A DNA stretch of 64,000 bases, from positions 27,039 to 91,038 of the forward strand of contig CADBCC010000011.1 in assembly GCA_902793125.1 (NCBI GenBank), written 5' to 3'. Shown here piece by piece: positions 54,716-64,000 of this stretch. The notes under the pieces are model-generated. The model was not told where the DNA came from. It saw only the letters and a program-made list of their open reading frames with translations, and did not search any database. The DNA is from an uncultured Ruminococcus sp. (lineage in GTDB: Bacteria > Bacillota > Clostridia > Oscillospirales > Acutalibacteraceae). A program made the translations under genes and the position numbers. Within the stretch, counting starts at the first letter, position 1. Every line of letters starts with the position of its first letter.

Positions 54716-55382
54716 ACTGTTTTCCTGAGTAATTATGAGCTTTATCAAGAAGCATATCCTTTACTTTCATAAGTCTTGTTCTGCTGCTTCTGTCATTTTC
54801 CTCAAGTTTCATACTGATATATTTGATATATTTAATTGTATCCTGATACCTCGGAATCATAACATGTTCAAGTGAGTTAACACGGCGTCTCGTCTTCTCA
54901 ATCTCAATAGACATAAGTTCGCAGCTTTTCTCATATTCAGCGAGTTTAATCAAATCGGGGAGGACGTTGTTTAAAGAAGTTACCGCGTCATCAAGCTCGA
55001 ATGAAGTGAAAGCGAATCCGTACGGGAACATATCACCCTCGTCAGATGTTCTTGAGTCATATGAATACTGAGGTATCTCTACGCTCATAACGTTCTTTTC
55101 ACTTTGTTCAACATTAATTTGCTGCTTAGGAGACATTAAAGACGCGTCGAGCGACTCCTTTGACATAACCGCGCTGGCGTTAACAAAGTGAGAATTACAG
55201 TTGTTTAGTTCAGCTTCAACTTTATCACGCAAGACTTTGGTTTCCTTGACTATCTCAAGGAATTGTCTCATAAGCTCATCGCGTTTGTCTTTCAGCATTT
55301 TATGACCGCGCACCGCTGTAACAAGCTGTTTTTTCAGCTTTGTAAGCTGCATACGCGTTGGATTAACATTCATTACTGCCAT
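54714..55382 (-). CDS. ntpD: V-type ATP synthase subunit D
   Basis: Central rotor shaft of the V1 sector, a long antiparallel coiled coil. The 222-residue protein (from ATG 55382) has NVNPTRMQLTKLKKQLVTAVRGHKMLKDKRDELMRQF, diagnostic for subunit D, and a C-terminal helix with RTRRRVNSLEHV-like register (KTRRRVNSLEHVMIPRYQDTIKYI). Neither ATG 55382 nor the in-frame ATG 55373 has a good ribosome site. ATG 55373 gives MNVNPTRM and overlaps the stop of a short upstream frame (TAATG). It is the last gene of the operon. Confidence 0.95.
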   Translation of the reverse strand: MAVMNVNPTRMQLTKLKKQLVTAVRGHKMLKDKRDELMRQFLEIVKETKVLRDKVEAELNNCNSHFVNASAVMSKESLDASLMSPKQQINVEQSEKNVMSVEIPQYSYDSRTSDEGDMFPYGFAFTSFELDDAVTSLNNVLPDLIKLAEYEKSCELMSIEIEKTRRRVNSLEHVMIPRYQDTIKYIKYISMKLEENDRSSRTRLMKVKDMLLDKAHNYSGKQ

Positions 55383-55429
55383 ATTTTATGTGTCCACGTT
55401 AATCGTGGGCGTTCCTTTCTGGAGTTCAT
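55373..55429 (-). CDS. Possible 18-codon leader frame upstream of ntpD
   Basis: ATG at 55429 is preceded by GGAGG only 2 bp away and reads 18 codons (MNSRKERPRLTWTHKIWQ) to a TAA. That TAA overlaps the ATG of ntpD at 55373 as TAATG. A small hairpin CCACG/CGTGG lies within it. It could couple ntpD by termination-reinitiation. The short RBS spacing argues against efficient use, so this is tentative. Confidence 0.3.
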   Translation of the reverse strand: MNSRKERPRLTWTHKIWQ

Positions 55430-55545
55430 ATCCTCCGCACCTTATAACTACTATCAGGTTTTGGATAAAGAGGTTACGATATTGTAAATTAGAACCGTAT
55501 TATATAAAACTTTATTTTTTAAAACGAGGCTTTGTGTGTTGCGGG

Positions 55546-56919
55546 TCACGATTTGCCGTAGTATTTATCCAGCATATCGTCCTTAATACGTTTAAGCTCG
55601 CTTCGGGGAAGAATCTCGAGAAGTTTCCATCCGATGTTGAGGGTTTCCTCAATAGAACGGTTTGCTTCATAGCCCTGAGAAACATACTCTTTTTCAAAGG
55701 CTTCGGCAAATTCAGCGTATTTCTTATCCATTTCGGTAAGAGCCGCTTCACCTAAAATTACCATTAGTTCACGAGCGTCTTTTCCTCTTGCGTAAGCGGC
55801 AAAAAGCTGGTTCATTGTAGCCGCGTGATCCTCACGGGTTCTGTCGGGACCTATACCTTTATCTTTAAGACGCGAAAGGGAAGGAAGTACATCAATAGGA
55901 GGTGTAACGCCTTTTCTGTAAAGCTCACGTGAAAGAATAATCTGACCTTCGGTAATATAACCTGTAAGGTCGGGGATAGGATGAGTTTTATCGTCCTCGG
56001 GCATAGTAAGAATAGGAATAAGGGTAATTGAACCTTCTTTTCCTCTGAGTCTGCCTGCTCTTTCGTATAATGTAGCAAGGTCGGTGTACATATATCCGGG
56101 GTAACCGCGTCGTCCGGGAACTTCCTTACGTGCTGCGGATACTTCTCTTAACGCATCGGCATAGTTAGTAATATCTGTAAGAATTACAAGTACATGCATT
56201 CCCAAATCAAAAGCAAGATACTCAGCCGCTGTAAGCGCCATTCTCGGAGTAGCTATTCTTTCAATAGCGGGGTCGTTAGCAAGGTTAACGAACATTACCG
56301 TTCTGTCGATAGCGCCTGTTTCTCTGAAGCTTTCAATAAAGTAGTTACTTTCCTCGAATGTAATACCCATTGCCGCGAACACAACGGCAAACTGTTCGTC
56401 TTTACCTCGTACAGCAGCCTGACGTGCAATCTGAGCCGCAAGCTGAGCGTGGGGAAGACCTGACGCCGAGAAAATAGGAAGCTTCTGACCTCTTACCAGA
56501 GTGTTAAGTCCGTCAATAGCGGAAACGCCTGTCTGGATAAATTCCTGCGGATAGTTACGCGCCGCGGGATTCATAGGTGTACCGTTAATATCGAGTCTTT
56601 TTTCGGGTATAAGAGCGGGACCGTCGTCAATCGGATTGCCGAGTCCGTCAAATACTCTCGATAACATATCAGGAGATACGGGAAGCTCCATAGAACGTCC
56701 CAGAAATCTAACTTTAGAACCCGCTAAATTGATTCCTGACGCTGATTCAAAAAGCTGAACCAAAGCGTTGTTTCCGTTTACTTCAAGAACTTTGCATCTT
56801 CTTGTTTCACCGCTCGGGAGCTCAATTTCTCCGAGTTCATCATATTTTACGTTATCAACGTCACTTACCATCATAAGAGGACCTGCGACCTCTTGTATTG
56901 TTCGGTACTCTTTAGGCAA
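55546..56919 (-). CDS. ntpB: V-type ATP synthase subunit B
   Basis: Non-catalytic nucleotide-binding-fold subunit of the V1 hexamer. The 457-residue protein begins [18 protein letters not shown]. It has the core [27 protein letters not shown] (no canonical P-loop, as expected for B), [50 protein letters not shown], and ends [11 protein letters not shown]. Start TTG 56919 matches the family N-terminus; the upstream GTG 56928 does not. It overlaps ntpA by 8 bp. Confidence 0.96.
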   Translation of the reverse strand: MPKEYRTIQEVAGPLMMVSDVDNVKYDELGEIELPSGETRRCKVLEVNGNNALVQLFESASGINLAGSKVRFLGRSMELPVSPDMLSRVFDGLGNPIDDGPALIPEKRLDINGTPMNPAARNYPQEFIQTGVSAIDGLNTLVRGQKLPIFSASGLPHAQLAAQIARQAAVRGKDEQFAVVFAAMGITFEESNYFIESFRETGAIDRTVMFVNLANDPAIERIATPRMALTAAEYLAFDLGMHVLVILTDITNYADALREVSAARKEVPGRRGYPGYMYTDLATLYERAGRLRGKEGSITLIPILTMPEDDKTHPIPDLTGYITEGQIILSRELYRKGVTPPIDVLPSLSRLKDKGIGPDRTREDHAATMNQLFAAYARGKDARELMVILGEAALTEMDKKYAEFAEAFEKEYVSQGYEANRSIEETLNIGWKLLEILPRSELKRIKDDMLDKYYGKS

Positions 56920-58684
56920 AATCCTCACTCCTTTTCAGAACATCTTCAAGTTCGCTGTCAAGCTGAGATTCAATTGAATCAAATTCCTTTTCAATATTAT
57001 CTTCAGCTTCATATTTAAATCGGCCTATACGTTCGCGTACAGGGATATTTACTATAAGTTCAATATCAGCGCCTTTGTTAAGCGTTTCCAAAGCCTTATC
57101 ATAATAGCTTAAAATAACTCTCATCATAAGAACTTGCTTTTTAAGAGAAGTATATGTATCAGTCGGGTCAAACGCGTTCTGATGTAAATAGTCCTCTCTT
57201 ATTGAACGTGACGACTCTAATTTAAGTCTGTCGGGAGCTGATAAAGCGTCCATACCTACAAGGTTAACAATTTCTTCAAGCTCGGCTTCGTCCTGCAGCA
57301 AAGCTAAAAGTCTGCCTCTAAGCTCCATAAAATCGGGAGCAGCGTTTTCAGCGTACCAATTTTCAAGCTGGTCTGTATATAATGAGTAACTTGTAAGCCA
57401 GTTGATAGCGGGGAAGTGGCGCTTATAAGCAAGATTCGAGTCAAGTCCCCAGAATACTTTTACAATTCTGAGAGTTGCCTGTGATACGGGTTCGGAAATA
57501 TCGCCTCCGGGAGGTGATACCGCTCCGATAACGGAAAGAGCTCCTTCGGTATCTTCCGTACCGTTTACAATAACTCGTCCTGCTCTCTCGTAGAACTGCG
57601 CAAGACGGCTTCCGAGGTAAGCGGGATAGCCTTCTTCACCGGGCATTTCTTCAAGACGGCCTGACATTTCTCTTAATGCTTCCGCCCAACGGGAAGTAGA
57701 GTCAGCCATTAAAGCTACAGTATAACCCATATCGCGGAAATACTCAGCGATAGTGATACCTGTATAAATCGACGCTTCACGAGCCGCAACAGGCATATCT
57801 GAAGTGTTGGCGATAAGAACAGTTCTTTCCATAAGCGAGTTGCCTGTCCTCGGGTCTTTAAGTTCAGGGAACTCGTTAAGAACGTCAGTCATCTCGTTAC
57901 CGCGCTCTCCGCAGCCGATATAAACAATGATATCCGCGGCAGCCCATTTCGCAAGCTGATGCTGTACTACTGTTTTACCTGAACCGAACGGACCGGGTAC
58001 AGCAGCTACACCGCCTTTAGCAAGCGGGAAAAGCGTATCAATCGGACGCTGTCCTGTTGTAAGAAGAATATCGGGAGAAAGTTTTTTCTTATACGGTCTG
58101 CCGTTACGAACAGGCCATGTTGTAAACATTTTAATCTCTTTAACTTCTTTATCGTTTTTAATCTTAGCAACAACTTCATCGATAGTAAATTCACCTTCGC
58201 TGATGCTGTCGATTGTACCTTCAATATTATTAGGAACAAGTATTTTATGAAGCACGGCTGCTGTTTCCTCAACCGTACCTAAAGTATCACCGGATTTAAC
58301 ATTATCTCCCGTTTTTACAGAAGGCTTAAAGCTCCACTTTTTATTGTGATCAAGAGACGGAACGTCTACTCCTCGTGTAAGGTTAGTACCCGCGACCTTC
58401 ATAATTTCGTTTAGAGGTCTTTGTATTCCGTCGTAAATAGAACCTATAAGACCGGGACCTAATTCAACCGAAAGAGGAATACCCGTTGATTCAACTTTTT
58501 CGCCGGGACCGAGGCCTGATGTTTCCTCGTAAACCTGAATAGAAGCCTGATCTCCGTGCATTTCAATAATTTCACCTATTAAACGCTGTTCACTTACGCG
58601 TACAACGTCGAACATATTAGCGTCACGCATACCCTCGGCAATTACGAGAGGTCCCGCAACTTTTGTAATAGTACCTGATTTCAA
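56912..58684 (-). CDS. ntpA: V-type ATP synthase catalytic subunit A
   Basis: Catalytic ATPase subunit of V1. The 590-residue protein starts [19 protein letters not shown], has the non-homologous insertion (about 110-200), the P-loop [17 protein letters not shown] near residue 229, [19 protein letters not shown], and [32 protein letters not shown] at 58684 is chosen by family alignment with GAGGTG 6 bp upstream; the in-frame GTG 58693 lacks a ribosome site. The start context is shared exactly with the TIGR03936 gene. Confidence 0.97.
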   Translation of the reverse strand: MKSGTITKVAGPLVIAEGMRDANMFDVVRVSEQRLIGEIIEMHGDQASIQVYEETSGLGPGEKVESTGIPLSVELGPGLIGSIYDGIQRPLNEIMKVAGTNLTRGVDVPSLDHNKKWSFKPSVKTGDNVKSGDTLGTVEETAAVLHKILVPNNIEGTIDSISEGEFTIDEVVAKIKNDKEVKEIKMFTTWPVRNGRPYKKKLSPDILLTTGQRPIDTLFPLAKGGVAAVPGPFGSGKTVVQHQLAKWAAADIIVYIGCGERGNEMTDVLNEFPELKDPRTGNSLMERTVLIANTSDMPVAAREASIYTGITIAEYFRDMGYTVALMADSTSRWAEALREMSGRLEEMPGEEGYPAYLGSRLAQFYERAGRVIVNGTEDTEGALSVIGAVSPPGGDISEPVSQATLRIVKVFWGLDSNLAYKRHFPAINWLTSYSLYTDQLENWYAENAAPDFMELRGRLLALLQDEAELEEIVNLVGMDALSAPDRLKLESSRSIREDYLHQNAFDPTDTYTSLKKQVLMMRVILSYYDKALETLNKGADIELIVNIPVRERIGRFKYEAEDNIEKEFDSIESQLDSELEDVLKRSEDFA

Positions 58685-58694
58685 AGCATACACC

Positions 58695-59018
58695 TCAATT
58701 GTTGAAGATTATATCTGAGCCGACCGCTTTTTCTACAAAAGAAGACAGTCGTTTTGTTCCTGCGTCGTAGTTTCCTTTAACACCCGGAATAGGTATTATG
58801 GCGGGGGAAATACGTTCTTTGTATTTAGCCCTGTCCTTAGCAGTGTTTTTGTAATATTCTTCAGTAATATAAATTATTGAATAATCATCGCTTTCAGCAA
58901 TATTTCTTAAAATCCTGGAAGCTTTTTCAAAATTATCACAAGGGAAAATATCGAGTCCGATAGCGCTGAAACCTTTAATGCTTTCGCCGTCGCCTAAAAC
59001 CGCAATGTTTTTAGCCAT
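58695..59018 (-). CDS. ntpF: V-type ATP synthase subunit F
   Basis: Rotor-associated V1 subunit that works with D. The 107-residue protein starts [27 protein letters not shown], with the Rossmann-like core [35 protein letters not shown] and a C-terminal helix [15 protein letters not shown] chose ATG 59018, which gives the family-type start; GTG 59027 would add three residues and has an AAAGG 4 bp upstream. It overlaps ntpC by 8 bp. Confidence 0.93.
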   Translation of the reverse strand: MAKNIAVLGDGESIKGFSAIGLDIFPCDNFEKASRILRNIAESDDYSIIYITEEYYKNTAKDRAKYKERISPAIIPIPGVKGNYDAGTKRLSSFVEKAVGSDIIFNN

Positions 59019-59982
59019 AAATCTCACGCAACCTTTCTCTGATAGTCTCTTTGTCTATTTTTGTTCTGATACCGCTTTCGATAATATGAATTACTTTCTT
59101 TTCTTCTTCAAAGCCAAGATAGTAACCTAAAAGCGGTTCCGGTCCTTCGCTTGCTCTTTTGCAGCATTCTACAGCCAAACTAATAAGCTTATTATCTACA
59201 AATTTTTCAAAAAACGAGGGAGAGGTATTATAATAATCGATAGCCGTTTTACAGTCATACACATTGTATTTCGAAAGCTCATCCAAAAGATAGTCGCTTC
59301 CTTTTAATGAAGCGGATATAACAGAGGATTTTCTGAAATCTTTTACATCACATAATGCTTTGTTAAGAAAAACAGCGTCGACTTTTGTTTTTGAGCTTCT
59401 TATAGCTATCTTAATATTATTATAAAAAACCAACGTGTTAAAATAGTTAATTATAAACTCGGAATTGGTTTCCCCGGCAAGTTTGAGCATATATTGCATT
59501 GTAGCTTTATCTATAACCGCGTCTGATTCTCTTGCGTCTGACTTGTGAGTTATAATTTCGTAAGCTTCTTTTGCGCTTTCTCTAATCCAATCGGGAAGTT
59601 TGCCGAAATTCTTATGTTCAACACAGTCAAGTATTATGTCTTTATCAATAGTACACGGTTCAATAAGCAGTTTCTCGCGCATTTTTCCTGACATAATACC
59701 TTTAAGTATTACCTTAAAATTATGAGCGTCATTTTCTATAATAAAAGGATAGAAAATATTATAGTCGGGAGTTACGCTTTTTAAATAATTCCAAACATTT
59801 TCGGTACGGCTTTTTAAAACTTCGTCAATATTATTACCTTCACCGTATCCTTTGTCGTTTAAAAATCTTACAAATTCATCAAGATTATCATAGGAGAGCA
59901 TTTGCTCGATATCTGAATTATTAAGTAAGTTTTTTTCTCTTGCTCTTACGGAACCGATAGAAAATTCATATGATAAACCCAT
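59011..59982 (-). CDS. ntpC: V-type ATP synthase subunit C (d-type)
   Basis: Connects the central stalk to the membrane rotor ring. The 323-residue all-helical protein has YEFSIGSVRAREKNLLNNSDIEQML at the start, the NDKGYGEG turn, ENDAHNFKVILKGIMSGK (a family marker for the C/AC39 group), and C-terminal EPLLGYYLGFEEEKKVIHIIESGIRTKID. AGGAGG lies 6 bp upstream of the ATG. It is located between ntpE and ntpF. Confidence 0.95.
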   Translation of the reverse strand: MGLSYEFSIGSVRAREKNLLNNSDIEQMLSYDNLDEFVRFLNDKGYGEGNNIDEVLKSRTENVWNYLKSVTPDYNIFYPFIIENDAHNFKVILKGIMSGKMREKLLIEPCTIDKDIILDCVEHKNFGKLPDWIRESAKEAYEIITHKSDARESDAVIDKATMQYMLKLAGETNSEFIINYFNTLVFYNNIKIAIRSSKTKVDAVFLNKALCDVKDFRKSSVISASLKGSDYLLDELSKYNVYDCKTAIDYYNTSPSFFEKFVDNKLISLAVECCKRASEGPEPLLGYYLGFEEEKKVIHIIESGIRTKIDKETIRERLREIYG

Positions 59983-59991
59983 AAGAACCTC

Positions 59992-60570
59992 CTATTTAAA
60001 AAGCTCGCGGCTTATTATATCCTCGAGTACATCCCTTTTGGACATAATTACGGCGTCAAACGCCATATTCTCTTCGATATTACCGTTTTTAAGGATGAAT
60101 CCTCCTGTTATTTCTACAGGGTTTTCACCGACTTTAACGTTAACACCTGATTTTTTAAAGTTATCCGTAAAATCAGCCGGTAATCTTTCCAAGTCTTTTT
60201 TGTTTAAATAAACTGTGCCTTCGTTAACATTTAAAGTTTTTGCAAGTTTATAAATATAAGAAAAATATTCAGAGTCATTTTGTGACAGTAAATATTTTAA
60301 AACTTCGTCTATAGTCTTATCAATTTCCTTGCGGCGCTGAGTAAGCAAAGAATTTCTTATCTTAAGCTCGCATCGGCTTTTTGACGAGTTGTTAATTTGC
60401 TTTACTTTAGCGTCTGTTTTATCCGAAATTGAATCAGATACTTTTTTAGCCTGTATTTCAGCCTGTGAAATTATTTCAGCGCATTTTGAGTCTGCTTCAG
60501 ACATTATCGCGGAAACAGCTTTATCGCAGTCTGCTTTAATTCGGCTGAGTATTTTATCTCCACCGTTCAT
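59992..60570 (-). CDS. ntpE: V-type ATP synthase subunit E
   Basis: Peripheral-stator subunit linking V1 with subunit I. The 192-residue protein is an N-terminal coiled coil (about 1-90: SRIKADCDKAVSAIMSEADSKCAEIISQAEIQAKK) followed by a compact C-terminal domain, ending GGFILKNGNIEENMAFDAVIMSKRDVLEDIISRELF, typical of subunit E. It presumably pairs with the short coiled-coil subunit encoded first in the operon. Confidence 0.93.
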   Translation of the reverse strand: MNGGDKILSRIKADCDKAVSAIMSEADSKCAEIISQAEIQAKKVSDSISDKTDAKVKQINNSSKSRCELKIRNSLLTQRRKEIDKTIDEVLKYLLSQNDSEYFSYIYKLAKTLNVNEGTVYLNKKDLERLPADFTDNFKKSGVNVKVGENPVEITGGFILKNGNIEENMAFDAVIMSKRDVLEDIISRELFK

Positions 60571-60598
60571 ACAGACACCGCCTTTCTACTGAGCCTTA

Positions 60599-63059
<2,461 letters not shown>

Positions 63060-63109
63060 TCAATATCACCACACTTTAAGTAATTGATATATGCTTTATT
63101 AATTATGTT

Positions 63110-63421
63110 TTATTGAAGCAACGCCTCAACAGAGAGCTTTACAACCTTTTCACGATTGCTTTCAGCTGTTTTTGAAATCAATGAACATTTCGACTCAGCC
63201 GAATCTGTTGCTTTATTAAGATTATTTTCAGCGCTTTTTTCAGCTTCATCAATTAAAACGTCGGATTTCTTATTAGCTTCAGCCTCAGCTTTTTTTATAA
63301 TCTGCTCAGCTTCCGCTTTAGCTTCGTTGATGTTTGATTCAGCCTGAATTTTAGCTTCTTTTTCTCTTGTCTTACATTCTTCTTCGGCGTTGTATATCGC
63401 GTCCAAAATATCTTTTGCCAT
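63110..63421 (-). CDS. V-type ATPase stator subunit G/H-like coiled-coil protein
   Basis: A 103-residue protein that is almost entirely a charged, alanine-rich coiled coil (EEECKTREKEAKIQAESNINEAKAEAEQIIKKAEAEANKK). This is the pattern of the G/H subunits that pair with E in the peripheral stalk. Low complexity makes family assignment by eye uncertain, but its place at the head of the ntp operon supports it. AAAGAGG lies 9 bp upstream of the ATG. Confidence 0.82.
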   Translation of the reverse strand: MAKDILDAIYNAEEECKTREKEAKIQAESNINEAKAEAEQIIKKAEAEANKKSDVLIDEAEKSAENNLNKATDSAESKCSLISKTAESNREKVVKLSVEALLQ

Positions 63422-63476
63422 AATTTAATACCTCTTTTACAGCACAATTGTTGTAAAATAAAAATACAACTATATT

Positions 63477-63505
63477 AATATACCATATATTGTATAAATA
63501 ATCAA
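63477..63505 (-). promoter_or_regulatory. Promoter of the ntp operon
   Basis: Minus strand: TTGATT (63505-63500), 17 bp, TATATT (63482-63477), 56 bp upstream of the first ATG. The leader contains an inverted GTTGTA/TACAAC pair. Confidence 0.7.
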
Positions 63506-63579
63506 TAAAAACTCTGTAATAATTATTTAACAAATTAAAGATTTTCTTAGTAATATTAATGATAAAAATTAACATTTTG

Positions 63580-63777
63580 GGCAGGGGCTGCGGGTAGTTC
63601 ATCTGTGATAGGACTTCAATCTCGAACCTTGTGTCCACGTTTATTGGAAAGGTTTCTGCAACGCTACAGGCTAAAAACAGTCCACAGGACTGTTTTCTTT
63701 ACGCCTTTTCGAATCTCGCCGTTTACTTAATATAAACGCTATAGGGAGCACCCGTGTTGGGTACTCCCTATAGCTTA
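63580..63777 (-). repeat. tRNA-tail element, unit B2 (distal copy)
   Basis: Read on the minus strand this is the second of two tandem units with a 198-bp period. It holds the terminator-like hairpin (63773-63739), the inverted tRNA tail CGGCGAGATTCGAA (63721-63708), and an internal hairpin with base stem GGC/GCC, loop GTAAAG/TA and upper stem AAAACAGTCC/GGACTGTTTT (63705-63669). Then come GTAGCGTT and ACAAGGTTCGAGATTGAAG with a GTTC/GAAC pair. The expected final tail copy is diverged (CCCGCAGCCCCTGCCC). The 85 bp from 63708 to 63792 are identical to 63906-63990. No coding capacity. Confidence 0.85.
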
Positions 63778-63975
63778 TGGCGGAGACGGCGATCAGTTCA
63801 TCTACGAGACAGATTTCATATCGAACCTTGTGTACACGTTTTTGGGAAAAGTTTCTGCAACGCTACGCCCTAAAACAGTCCACAGGACTGTTTTCTTAAC
63901 GGGCTTTCGAATCTCGCCGTTTACTTAATATAAACGCTATAGGGAGCACCCGTGTTGGGTACTCCCTATAGCTTA
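63778..63975 (-). repeat. tRNA-tail element, unit B1 (next to the tRNA)
   Basis: Minus strand: terminator-like hairpin (63971-63937), inverted tail CGGCGAGATTCGAA (63919-63906), internal hairpin with base stem GCCC/GGGC, loop GTTAAG/A and upper stem AAAACAGTCC/GGACTGTTTT (63904-63867). GTAGCGTT follows, then CAAGGTTCGATATGAAA with GTTC/GAAC. It ends in a direct copy of the tRNA 3' end, TCGCCGTCTCCGCCA (63792-63778), identical over 15 nt to the tRNA tail at 63990-63976. The end motifs CGGCGA and TCGCCG can close the unit. Confidence 0.87.
63937..63971 (-). terminator. Hairpin directly after the partial tRNA
   Basis: The stem CTATAGGGAGTACCC/GGGTGCTCCCTATAG with an AACAC loop lies 5 bp after the CCA on the minus strand. 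The tail CGTTTATATT is T-poor. An identical hairpin sits at 63739-63773 behind the tail copy. Confidence 0.7.
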
Positions 63976-64000
63976 TGGCGGAGACGGCGAGATTCGAACT
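63976..64000 (-). tRNA. 3' end of a tRNA gene (cut by window edge), possibly tRNA-Ser
   Basis: On the minus strand the last bases read AGTTCGAATCTCGC, CGTCTCC, G, CCA: T-loop TTCGAAT, T-stem CTCGC, acceptor 3' strand CGTCTCC, discriminator G and encoded CCA. The 5' acceptor should be GGAGACG, outside the window. Discriminator G fits serine among others. The anticodon is not visible. Confidence 0.85.

Noticed and set aside
55389-55400. TGTGTCCACGTT shared by the ntpD leader and element unit B2 (63630-63641)
   Set aside because: A 12-nt match without the other element motifs, and the segment is not conserved in unit A1; chance similarity is likely in 64 kb.
63580-64000. CRISPR-like or phage attachment-site reading of the repeats at the right edge
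   Set aside because: There are only two long units with a 198-bp period and no short repeat-spacer pattern or cas genes. Direct att-type duplications would not explain the inverted tRNA-tail copies, and no integrase gene is in the window.

Overview
The window is about 64 kb of a low-to-moderate G+C chromosome from an anaerobic member of the Clostridia, most like the Oscillospiraceae/Ruminococcaceae. The evidence is a Gram-positive PolC with an internal exonuclease, HisZ-dependent short HisG, CdaA/CdaR, rubrerythrin, many radical-SAM enzymes, a V-type rather than F-type ATPase operon, SpoIVFB-like and TIGR03960/TIGR03936 genes, and AT-rich sigma-A promoters with 17-bp spacers. TTG start codons are common (rseP, hisC, a cysteine desulfurase, rodA, tsaB, the TIGR03936 gene, ntpA, ntpB, ntpI). 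The genus cannot be fixed from this sequence alone.

Layout. 1-10.1 kb: envelope and isoprenoid operon frr(partial)-uppS-cdsA-dxr-rseP-ispG-polC, then an AI-2E-family permease. 11.4-17.6 kb: histidine operon hisZGDCBAIE with its own promoter and terminator but without hisH and hisF. 17.6-24.4 kb: mtaB, a GHL10-type glycosidase, a DUF1294 protein, an RluA-family pseudouridine synthase, then a leftward queA-tgt-yajC-TIGR04086 cluster. 24.4-28.9 kb: lysine/diaminopimelate genes asd-dapA-dapB, then a DUF3343 protein with a class-V aminotransferase. 28.9-41 kb: cdaA-cdaR (c-di-AMP), rodA, a broken formate-tetrahydrofolate ligase gene followed by tsaE-tsaB-rpiB, a small XRE regulator, murD, a GNAT protein, a PLP lyase and a malic enzyme. 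41.0-41.35 kb: RNase P RNA. 41.4-50.1 kb: two flavoproteins, COG2426, VanZ, MATE, a small membrane protein with a SpoIVFB-like protease, and the TIGR03960/TIGR03936 radical-SAM pair. 50.2-50.66 kb: tRNA-Ser followed by an unusual non-coding element. 50.7-54.7 kb: rubrerythrin, TIGR01212, DUF3783, one unrecognised gene and a secreted GH25 muramidase. 54.7-63.5 kb: a nine-gene V-type ATPase operon whose K subunit carries the sodium-site residues. 63.58-64.0 kb: the same kind of non-coding element in two tandem copies behind a second, truncated tRNA gene.

The strongest candidate for something undescribed is the element that follows both tRNA genes in the window (50287-50656 and 63580-63975). Each unit is about 198-199 nt from tRNA tail to tail copy. 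It carries an inverted copy of its own tRNA's T-arm/acceptor sequence, an internal hairpin whose two stems differ in sequence between copies yet keep pairing around a conserved internal loop, a conserved GGTTCGA...GAAC segment, and a direct copy of the 3' end of the same tRNA including CCA. The tail copies differ between the two loci in step with their host tRNAs. No protein is encoded and no recombinase lies nearby. Secondary points of interest are the microhomology-flanked deletion in fhs, the missing hisH/hisF, a PDZ insertion in RseP, and unusual translation-start arrangements at ntpA, ntpD and the TIGR03936 gene.
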